This document shows, piece by piece, positions 1 through 4,962 of a stretch of 54,253 nt of DNA. A program made the position numbers and the translations under genes. Origin of the DNA: a virus; the IMG/VR virus record IMGVR_UViG_3300037258_001211, positions 1 to 54,253 of that record; one strand, written 5' to 3'. The first letter of the stretch is position 1, and each line of letters begins with the position of its first letter. The notes under the pieces are model-generated. The model did not search any database and was not told the origin of the DNA. It saw only the letters and a program-made list of their open reading frames with translations.

Positions 1-255
1 CGTAGCGGCAGCGGAGATATCATTGCCGGCTGCGGAGATCGCGGTGATTGCGGTGCTCACCGTCGTCGCCGTGGCACCGCTGAGCCCCGCCTTGGTGAGC
101 TGCGGCATCGCTAGAACGATATCTTGCCCGACCGATTGCAGAGCTGCGACGAAGGCCGGAATCGCCGCCGGTCCCGAACATCCATCCAAGAGCATAGCGA
201 CCGGGACGATAGAGGTAGCAGTCAGCAGGCGGCGGCGAGTGATGATCGTGTTCAT
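1..255 (-). CDS. Phage lipoprotein, 3' end cut by window edge
   Basis: 85 codons are visible from ATG at 255; the gene runs off the left edge. The N-terminus has TRRR at residues 6-9, a hydrophobic stretch and an LLDGC lipobox with Cys26, so the product is probably a lipoprotein; the arginine cluster could also suit Tat export. The rest is rich in Ala, Thr and Ile and I do not recognise it. AAAGGA lies 8 bases before the ATG. It follows the 84-aa gene at 283-537 in the leftward late operon, close to lysis genes, so an outer-membrane spanin (o-spanin) role is possible but unproven. An Asp at -2 of the Cys is unusual. Confidence 0.6.
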   Translation of the reverse strand, partial: MNTIITRRRLLTATSIVPVAMLLDGCSGPAAIPAFVAALQSVGQDIVLAMPQLTKAGLSGATATTVSTAITAISAAGNDISAAAT

Positions 256-282
256 AGTCGTATTCCTTTATGAGTGCCCCGG

Positions 283-537
283 CTAACTGGTCGCCTTGGT
301 GAAATCGAGGTAGTATTCTTCGCCTTCGGCGAATTTGCCGATCAGCGCAGGATTAGCGACGGTCAACGTCAACATGCCGGATGGCGAGAATTTGGCGTAG
401 GAGTTGTTCTCGTCGCTTCCGTCTTCTGGATATTTCGATGCTGCGACGGCATTGAAGTACAGGGTTTCCTGGCCCTGTTCTTCCGCGTACCGCTTGTCGA
501 TGAAGTTGATCCGCATCTTTGCGCGCATGGTAGTCAT
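283..537 (-). CDS. Small conserved phage protein, function unknown
   Basis: 84 aa, acidic, without a signal peptide or membrane segment. Its pattern (start MTTMRAKMRIN, middle SYAKFSPSG, then TVANPALIGKF and YYLDF near the end) resembles a small soluble protein I remember from many podovirus-like and siphovirus-like genomes; no activity is known to me. A strong AAGGAG sits 7 bases upstream of ATG 537. It lies between the holin candidate and the lipoprotein fragment in the leftward late transcript. Confidence 0.65.
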   Translation of the reverse strand: MTTMRAKMRINFIDKRYAEEQGQETLYFNAVAASKYPEDGSDENNSYAKFSPSGMLTLTVANPALIGKFAEGEEYYLDFTKATS

Positions 538-548
538 GGATTTTCTCC

Positions 549-821
549 TTAGACGGGTTTGACGGGTGCGCCGGCCTGCGCAGAAGCGACGGCGGCGGCG
601 TGCGTGGTGTCGGCGTGTTGGAACTCGGCGATGACCTGCCAGCCGATGCCGACCAGCGTCGAGACCGCTCCCGCCAGTGCGGCGAGGGTGCTCTGATCGT
701 TCAGCGCCGCCGGCAGCGTGAGGCCGAGGACGCCCGCAACCAGCAAGACAGCGCGGAGCACGGCGAGCACGAGTTGGGCCGGCGCCGGATTGGGCGTCGA
801 TACGGTTACGGTGTCGCTCAT
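549..821 (-). CDS. Holin candidate, two membrane helices
   Basis: 90 aa. Two hydrophobic helices are evident: one from about residue 16 to 38 and one from about 48 to 66, joined by a short polar turn (NDQS). N- and C-terminal tails are polar, Ala/Thr-rich. Size, topology and position a few genes from the endolysin (2134-2922) fit a class II holin, which would open the inner membrane for the endolysin. I infer this from context; holins have little conserved sequence. GAAAG precedes ATG 821. Confidence 0.5.
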   Translation of the reverse strand: MSDTVTVSTPNPAPAQLVLAVLRAVLLVAGVLGLTLPAALNDQSTLAALAGAVSTLVGIGWQVIAEFQHADTTHAAAVASAQAGAPVKPV

Positions 822-856
822 GGGATGGCTTTCAGTGATGAAGAGGATGGGTAGAC

Positions 857-875
857 GGGCGGCTCTTCCCCGCCC
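857..875 (-). terminator. GC-rich hairpin between late genes
   Basis: Perfect 6-bp inverted repeat GGGCGG/CCGCCC with a 7-base loop in the 104-base gap between the genes at 926-1321 and 549-821. No T-run follows on either strand, so it may be a pause or mRNA-stability hairpin, not a true terminator. Confidence 0.3.
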
Positions 876-925
876 TGGCGGCTTTCCTGCGGTGCGCCGC
901 TTCGCTCGAAATCAGTTGCGCGGGA

Positions 926-1321
926 CTACCGCTCTGCTGGCGGCGGTGGAAATGTCGGGGCAGGCGGCGGCACGTAACCTGGAGGCGCAATAACTGCCGC
1001 CCGCTCACGTGCAGCGAGGAAGGGATCGGCAAGTTCGCCCGTTTCCTCTTCCCGAAGCTCCCAGTGGATCGCCTCTTTCGGTTCTCCGGGGCCGCGCAGC
1101 CAGTTGATCCGCAGCTTGCGCGCGGGCTCTACCAGAGCCTCGGGAGAACCATTAGCGCCCGCTTCGGCCTCTGCCAGCGCATAGGCCACAACATTGGCCC
1201 GATCGACGTTATCGAACTCGCCGAATTCGATTGACTTCTGATTTCCGAAATCATCGTCCGCCGTGAAGTCGGTGACGATGTAGCGAACCACCGGGCGCAC
1301 CCGGATTTCGTGGTACGGCAT
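926..1321 (-). CDS. Hypothetical phage protein with proline-rich tail
   Basis: 131 aa from ATG 1321, chosen because AAAGGA lies 7 bases upstream; a longer reading frame to 1378 lacks a ribosome site. The first 50 residues mix beta strands and acidic turns (FTADDDFGNQ), the middle is helical, and the last 20 are proline-rich (PPPAPTFPPPP). No motif that I recognise. Leftward late operon, upstream of the holin candidate. Confidence 0.6.
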   Translation of the reverse strand: MPYHEIRVRPVVRYIVTDFTADDDFGNQKSIEFGEFDNVDRANVVAYALAEAEAGANGSPEALVEPARKLRINWLRGPGEPKEAIHWELREEETGELADPFLAARERAAVIAPPGYVPPPAPTFPPPPAER

Positions 1322-1605
1322 GATCGTTTCCTTTCGACCTCCGCAGAGGCCATTGGGTTTGGGATGGGCAAAGGGCACGCCGGCAGCGGGACACGCCCGC
1401 TACTGGCGGCCTCGGTCGCGCGGCGCCCATCCCTGAGACCGCGCGGTCGAGCTAAATGATTGAAACGGCGCGCATATCTGCTTTAAGAGCGGATTCACCG
1501 ATATTTTGTCGGTACATCGCGGTACCAACGATGCGTCCGCTCAGTCGCCCCGACGCCGGGCGCGGTCGAGCTTGTGGAATCAGTGGGTTGTGGTAGAATT
1601 GCCGA
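1322..1605. other. Intergenic stretch between divergent genes
   Basis: About 285 bases between the minus-strand gene starting at 1321 and the plus-strand HNH gene at 1606. It contains GC-rich direct and inverted short repeats around 1380-1450 and a small hairpin CCGA-tattttg-TCGG near 1499. I see no coding pattern; translations on both strands look like noise. The only clear signal is the HNH promoter at 1572-1599. Confidence 0.5.
1572..1599 (+). promoter_or_regulatory. Promoter candidate for HNH gene
   Basis: TTGTGG, 16-base spacer, TAGAAT (5 of 6 to TATAAT). The GTG start of the HNH gene is at 1606, about where transcription would begin, so the mRNA could be leaderless. Confidence 0.4.
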
Positions 1606-1845
1606 GTGAAGAAGCGGCACAAGAGTCCGAGCCAATTGCGGCGCACTCAGGGGTCACGTCACCGCCGCGAACAGCGCATTCGGTTGGCGGAAGCCCAGAA
1701 TTGGCGATGCGCTTACTGCGGCTGCGTCATGGACATCGCGACATCTACAGTTGAGCACGTTGTTCCGCTTAGCAGAGGCGGCACAAACACGTGGCTTAAC
1801 TGCGTCGCCGCTTGCGCCCCGTGCAATCAGGCGCAGCCGTTTTGA
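1606..1845 (+). CDS. Free-standing HNH endonuclease
   Basis: 79 aa from GTG. After a very basic N-terminus (KKRHKSPSQLRR) comes a compact HNH fold: CAYC zinc knuckle near residue 35, the VEHVVPLSRGGTN core with His and Asn, then CAPCN, the second zinc pair. This is the minimal nuclease core, ending right after the second CxxC. It points against the surrounding late genes, as mobile HNH genes often do. It could be a homing nuclease or, by analogy with HNH proteins near terminases, a packaging helper, but the terminase is 25 kb away. No Shine-Dalgarno is seen. Confidence 0.75.
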   Translation: MKKRHKSPSQLRRTQGSRHRREQRIRLAEAQNWRCAYCGCVMDIATSTVEHVVPLSRGGTNTWLNCVAACAPCNQAQPF

Positions 1846-1851
1846 AATGGA

Positions 1852-1878
1852 ATGACCCTAGATTTGACCGAGGGTCAT
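1852..1878. terminator. 8-bp hairpin between convergent genes
   Basis: ATGACCCT (1852-1859) and AGGGTCAT (1871-1878) form a perfect inverted repeat with an 11-base loop directly after the HNH stop. It lies between convergent genes and probably marks transcript ends, though no T-run follows. Confidence 0.35.
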
Positions 1879-1883
1879 AGAGT

Positions 1884-1949
1884 TCCGCCAGCACCGATGC
1901 AGGCACGGCCCTAACCCCTCGCTAGCAGAGGCACATCAGCGCTGGCGGA
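1884..1949. repeat. Long-range inverted repeat with inner hairpin
   Basis: TCCGCCAGC (1884-1892) pairs perfectly with GCTGGCGGA (1941-1949). Inside lies CCTC-gctagca-GAGG (1917-1931). The whole can fold into a stem closing an internal hairpin, in a gap with no coding sequence. Bidirectional terminator or small structured RNA are both possible. Confidence 0.35.
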
Positions 1950-1964
1950 GGGGCGGCGGCGCGA

Positions 1965-2132
1965 TTACGCGGGTAATGGATTTCCGGCGATGATCGCGGC
2001 CCTCTTTTCGCAGTCCTCGCGGCTGTACGCGGTGAAGTGCACGAGCCCGTCGACGACGTATGCCCAGCGGCCATCGCCGAGGGGGACAACCTCGGCCTTC
2101 GCGCTGCGGGGCTTCGCGCTCAGAGCGGCCAT
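1965..2132 (-). CDS. Small hypothetical protein
   Basis: 55 aa from ATG 2132, which sits just after the endolysin stop (TGACATG), so it is likely translated by coupling; a TTG at 2159 in frame is weaker. The middle (PLGDGRWAYVVDGLVHF) resembles small beta-strand proteins seen in many phages, the end is helical. Function unknown. Confidence 0.5.
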   Translation of the reverse strand: MAALSAKPRSAKAEVVPLGDGRWAYVVDGLVHFTAYSREDCEKRAAIIAGNPLPA

Positions 2133-2133
2133 G

Positions 2134-2922
2134 TCAGCGGCTCGCGTAATAGGCGGCAAACGCCGCTGCGGTGCGAGGCCCCCACAACCCGTCTATCGCG
2201 CCCTTGTAGAGCCCTTCGCCCTTAAGAGCCGCCTGAACGTCTTTCAGGGCCGGGAGAATATCCGCTGATCCGACATAGGGGATCGGCAGGGGCTCGTCGG
2301 GCGCATCGCTTACGATCGCCCACCCGCCGTAGTCAGCCGTCTCGACCTCATCGCTATCGACTGCGATCCCGAGCCCAAGATGCTGTTTGTCGCCGACATC
2401 CTGGATCATCGTCGCCCTGCCGCTTGCGGCGAAGTCTCGGCTTCCGCGCATCCCCATGCCGCCGGCAAGCCAGGCGTAATCGGCAATCCCTTGGTCGAGT
2501 GCGGCTTGGCAGATCGCCCCGTTTGCGTAGACCCCGAGCTTGTACGGAGGGGTTTCGGCATAGGCCAGGTTGAGCGCTGTCTTGAAGGCGGCGAAATAGG
2601 CCAGCACGGCGGGTTGCTGCGCGATGGTCGTGTCCTGATCGTCAGCGACATAGATCGCCGAGCCCAGCGGCTGTTTGAGAGCGATGGCGATCGCCACCGC
2701 CTTCGACCCGTCGAGCGCGCCGGCAACCGATCCGCCGAGCGCGCGGTTTGCCGTCGTCTCGAAGACGGAGACGGTGCTCATTCCCTCGGCTGAGATTGCC
2801 GCGATCTCTCCCGCTGAGGTGCGCCCAAGATAGCGACATACGGCAATGACGCCATCGGCCTTCGCCTTTGGGAGCACGCGGGACACGTCCTGATCGGCAT
2901 CGAATGCCAGCATAATCGTCAT
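2134..2922 (-). CDS. Endolysin candidate: DUF1906-like domain plus peptidoglycan-binding end
   Basis: 262 aa. Residues 1-205 look like the DUF1906 (Rv2525c-like, TIM-barrel glycoside-hydrolase-like) family: start MTIMLAFDADQDV, then VIAVCRYLG, VFETTANRA, a YVADDQD strand, LGVYANG and YAWLAGG. Residues about 220-262 form a PG_binding_1-type repeat (DVQAALKGEGLYKGAIDGLWGPRT), which anchors to peptidoglycan. No signal peptide, so it needs the holin. ATG 2922 overlaps the stop of the upstream gene (ATGA). Known for the family: barrel fold and frequent use as phage cell-wall hydrolase; the exact bond cut is not settled. I am confident of a lysis role, less of the catalytic mechanism. Confidence 0.75.
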   Translation of the reverse strand: MTIMLAFDADQDVSRVLPKAKADGVIAVCRYLGRTSAGEIAAISAEGMSTVSVFETTANRALGGSVAGALDGSKAVAIAIALKQPLGSAIYVADDQDTTIAQQPAVLAYFAAFKTALNLAYAETPPYKLGVYANGAICQAALDQGIADYAWLAGGMGMRGSRDFAASGRATMIQDVGDKQHLGLGIAVDSDEVETADYGGWAIVSDAPDEPLPIPYVGSADILPALKDVQAALKGEGLYKGAIDGLWGPRTAAAFAAYYASR

Positions 2923-3110
2923 CGGTTCACCTTTGGCGGATAGGGGCTATCGAGGTGGACATAGATCGAGCCGCATTGCGGGCACTTCGTCGCCCAGCTA
3001 TCGCCCATGTACTTGCCCTCGACGTTGTGTGAGGGACGCGGGCGATCTCGGAATTGATGCTGGCAGCCGCAGCAAGTAAATGGCGCGTCAGGTGGCATCG
3101 GGTGTTCCAT
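2919..3110 (-). CDS. Small zinc-ribbon protein
   Basis: 63 aa with CCGC near residue 13 and CPQC near residue 43, the spacing of a zinc ribbon. Stop overlaps the endolysin start. No clear ribosome site before ATG 3110; ATG 3098 is an alternative. Function unknown; such proteins may bind nucleic acid or another protein. Confidence 0.55.
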   Translation of the reverse strand: MEHPMPPDAPFTCCGCQHQFRDRPRPSHNVEGKYMGDSWATKCPQCGSIYVHLDSPYPPKVNR

Positions 3111-3127
3111 TTCGGGTGGGTTTCGGG

Positions 3128-3133
3128 TAGAAT
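3128..3133 (+). promoter_or_regulatory. -10 box candidate for the tRNA
   Basis: TAGAAT, identical to the -10 before the HNH gene at 1594, placed 17 bases before the first tRNA base. The -35 region (TTCCAT, 17 bases upstream) is poor. It would let the prophage tRNA be made independently of the late operon on the other strand. Confidence 0.3.
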
Positions 3134-3150
3134 CTTTGGGTTGCTGGCGT

Positions 3151-3237
3151 GCCCGCTTGGCGGAACTGGCATACGCGACAGGCTTAAACCCTGCTGCCCC
3201 TCGGGGATTCTCGGTTCAAATCCGAGAGCGGGCCCCA
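3151..3237 (+). tRNA. tRNA-Leu(UAA), class II, with encoded CCA
   Basis: Full cloverleaf by eye: acceptor GCCCGCT (3151-3157) pairs perfectly with AGCGGGC (3227-3233); D arm GCG/CGC with GG in the loop; anticodon stem with loop CTTAAAC, anticodon TAA at 3185-3187; long variable arm with CCCC/GGGG (3197-3206), which marks class II; T stem CTCGG/CCGAG with loop TTCAAAT; CCA encoded at 3235-3237. UAA reads UUA leucine codons, rare in high-GC hosts. Odd points: base 73 is C (3234), where bacterial tRNA-Leu has A, and the outermost anticodon-stem pair is A-C. It lies antisense in a gap of the late operon. Confidence 0.85.
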
Positions 3238-3244
3238 GCAATTC

Positions 3245-3487
3245 TCAGCAGAAGCTCCCCGCCGCCGCGTTCTCTCCGTCCACCGCGAGGGCGATCGCAG
3301 GCTGCTCTTCCGGCCTCGGCTGAAACGCCACGCTCCCCGCTCCCTCGCAGGTGGGGCAGGTCTTGATCGGCGCCGGCATGATGTCGGTCGGGTCGAGGTC
3401 GCCATTCGGCAGCCGGCGGCGTTCTCGGGGGACGATGCCTCTGCCAGAACAGGAGGCGCAGGGCTTGCGGTGAGCGGGCGCGGTCAT
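3245..3487 (-). CDS. Small DnaJ-type double zinc-finger protein
   Basis: 80 aa from ATG 3487, which overlaps the upstream stop as ATGA. It has two CxxCxGxG motifs, CASCSGRG and CPTCEGAG, the signature of the DnaJ cysteine-rich zinc domain, but only two of the four usual copies and no J domain. The linker is basic. Could be an RNA- or protein-binding adaptor; function unknown. Confidence 0.6.
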   Translation of the reverse strand: MTAPAHRKPCASCSGRGIVPRERRRLPNGDLDPTDIMPAPIKTCPTCEGAGSVAFQPRPEEQPAIALAVDGENAAAGSFC

Positions 3488-3924
3488 TTGGCTAAAAAAT
3501 GTTCCCAGGCCCAGGCCGCGCCGGTAACTATCGCCACGACCCAGGGCAGCACCCGGTTGAACGCCAGAAGCATGGCCCTGCTGCCCTGCTGCCGTTTCCA
3601 CCCGTCGATTACCTCGCGGAGGTCACTCCGCATTCCCCGGAACTCTTCGATGACGGCATTGACGGACGGCGCGGCGGCCACCATTGCATCGACCTGGCCA
3701 CGGATATGGCTAAGAGCGGCTTTGCAAGCCTCTTCGGCGATGACGATTTTTTGCAGCTCGTTATTAACGCCGTGCATCGAGGCCCGAACGTGCTCCATAT
3801 CGCCTTTCAGCGCATCGCATTTGACCTCGACCGCCGCGAGCCGCTCGCCGTGCCGCGTCAAGGGAGCGAGTAATCCTCCCATTTGATCTGGCGGGTTCGT
3901 CGTTATCACGGCGTCACCATCCAT
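3484..3924 (-). CDS. Coiled-coil protein with C-terminal membrane anchor
   Basis: 146 aa from ATG 3924. Residues about 15-115 are predicted by eye to be long helices with heptad-like hydrophobic spacing; residues about 120-140 (AFNRVLPWVVAIVTGAAWAW) form one membrane helix near the C-terminus. That layout (coiled coil, then TM) recalls XhlA-type lysis-associated proteins. A GTG 30 bases upstream is possible, but ATG 3924 overlaps the stop of a 22-codon ORF (3914-3982), suggesting coupling. A role in lysis or in membrane interaction is inferred from position. Confidence 0.5.
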   Translation of the reverse strand: MDGDAVITTNPPDQMGGLLAPLTRHGERLAAVEVKCDALKGDMEHVRASMHGVNNELQKIVIAEEACKAALSHIRGQVDAMVAAAPSVNAVIEEFRGMRSDLREVIDGWKRQQGSRAMLLAFNRVLPWVVAIVTGAAWAWEHFLAK

Positions 3925-3982
3925 AATTTGCGCCCCCGATAACGAAGCGTTCACAGTTCAACGACAGGCTGGGCACGGCCAT
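3914..3982 (-). CDS. 22-codon ORF after a duplicated tailspike leader
   Basis: ATG 3982 lies 10 bases after CAGGAG and encodes MAVPSLSLNCERF... before a TGA that overlaps the next start. The leader in front (3989-4007) matches 18 of 19 bases of the leader of tailspike 1 (7315-7333). It may be a remnant of a lost tailspike-like gene or a leader peptide for translational coupling. Confidence 0.35.
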   Translation of the reverse strand: MAVPSLSLNCERFVIGGANYGW

Positions 3983-3988
3983 TCGTCT

Positions 3989-4007
3989 GGCACTCCTGAT
4001 GTGCTGG
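3989..4007 (-). repeat. Duplicated ribosome-binding leader, copy A
   Basis: GGCACTCCTGATGTGCTGG on the plus strand; copy B at 7315-7333 differs at one base. On the minus strand it carries the CAGGAG ribosome site and is preceded in both places by a GGCGC-based hairpin. Confidence 0.7.
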
Positions 4008-4016
4008 TGGTGGTCA

Positions 4017-4049
4017 GGGGCGGCGCGAGCTCGCACCTTGCGCCGCCCC
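4017..4049. terminator. 10-bp GC hairpin
   Basis: GGGGCGGCGC (4017-4026) and GCGCCGCCCC (4040-4049) form a perfect inverted repeat with a 13-base loop. It separates the start of the plus-strand methyltransferase from the minus-strand genes. No T-run, so termination strength is unknown; a weaker relative lies at 7347-7363. Confidence 0.5.
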
Positions 4050-4062
4050 GCTCCTATGCGGC

Positions 4063-4962
4063 ATGGTGCGCGGGATGCGGGATTTCCTCGATAATCTGCC
4101 GCCCGAATTCGAGCCGGAGATATACCGATCACTCTATGGCGATCTCGCGCACATGGACGATACGGCGCTTTTCAACCATTACCGTAAACACGGCAGCGTC
4201 GAGGGGCGGCGCGCCAACCGGCTGAAGGACCGCCAAGACTTCGCGGCGACAATTCCCATCGAAACAAAAGCCCTTGAGATTGGCCCCTTCACGCGCCCGA
4301 TGCTTGCCGGAGCGAACGTCGCGTATTTCGACGTGCTTCCCTCAGACGCGCTGGTCGAGCGCGCGCGGCAGCACAATCTTGATCCCCAGAACGTCCCGCC
4401 ACACATCGACTATGTGTCCCCGACCGGCGATCTATCGATCATCGACCGGATATTCGATGTAGTCGTTGGCAGCAACTGTTTGGAGCACCAGCCCGATCCT
4501 ATTAGGCACCTACAGGGCGTCGCTCGGCTTTTGCAACCCGGTGGTGCCTATTACATGGTTGTGCCAGATCACCGATATTGCTTCGACCACTTCATCCCGC
4601 CCAGCAATATCGCCGAAATGCTCGCCGCTTATTCAGGTGGGAGGGAAGTCCACACCTGGAGAAGCGTCATTGAACACGCGGCGATGACAACTCACAACGA
4701 TTTCACCCGACACTGGCAGGGCGACCACGGGGTGCAGTTCTCTAATTTCGGAGCGCGCTACGCTGCGGCCCTGAAGCAGTTCACAGATTCTCAGGGTCGC
4801 TATATCGATGTTCATGCGTGGTATTTCACGCCAGACACCTTGGCGGTAATAATTGATCTTCTGCGGGAAACCGGCCTGATCGATTTTCATCTAGCGCGCC
4901 TTTATCGAGGACGCTACGGCTTCGCCGAATTTTGGGCCGTTCTACGGAAGCCCCCGACTTAA
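4063..4962 (+). CDS. SAM-dependent methyltransferase, moron
   Basis: 299 aa. Residues 10-50 (IYRSLYGDLAHMDDTALFNHY...) resemble a short N-terminal module found on bacterial glycan-modifying enzymes. From about residue 68 there is a class I methyltransferase core: KALEIGPFTRPM (SAM-binding motif I), an acidic strand end YFDVLPSD, then DVVVGSNCLEHQPDP (motif IV/post-I region with the typical LEH) and LLQPGGAYYMVVPDHRY. Such proteins usually methylate surface sugars or lipids. It faces against the late operon and sits between two copies of a tailspike leader, both typical of a lysogenic-conversion gene. Its stop abuts the stop of tailspike 1. Target unknown; altering the host surface receptor is my inference. 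Start could be ATG 4075. Confidence 0.75.
   Translation: MVRGMRDFLDNLPPEFEPEIYRSLYGDLAHMDDTALFNHYRKHGSVEGRRANRLKDRQDFAATIPIETKALEIGPFTRPMLAGANVAYFDVLPSDALVERARQHNLDPQNVPPHIDYVSPTGDLSIIDRIFDVVVGSNCLEHQPDPIRHLQGVARLLQPGGAYYMVVPDHRYCFDHFIPPSNIAEMLAAYSGGREVHTWRSVIEHAAMTTHNDFTRHWQGDHGVQFSNFGARYAAALKQFTDSQGRYIDVHAWYFTPDTLAVIIDLLRETGLIDFHLARLYRGRYGFAEFWAVLRKPPT

Noticed and set aside
3151-3237. tRNA gene as the integration site
   Set aside because: It is nearly 50 kb from the integrase and lies between late genes, so it is not at a prophage end within this window.
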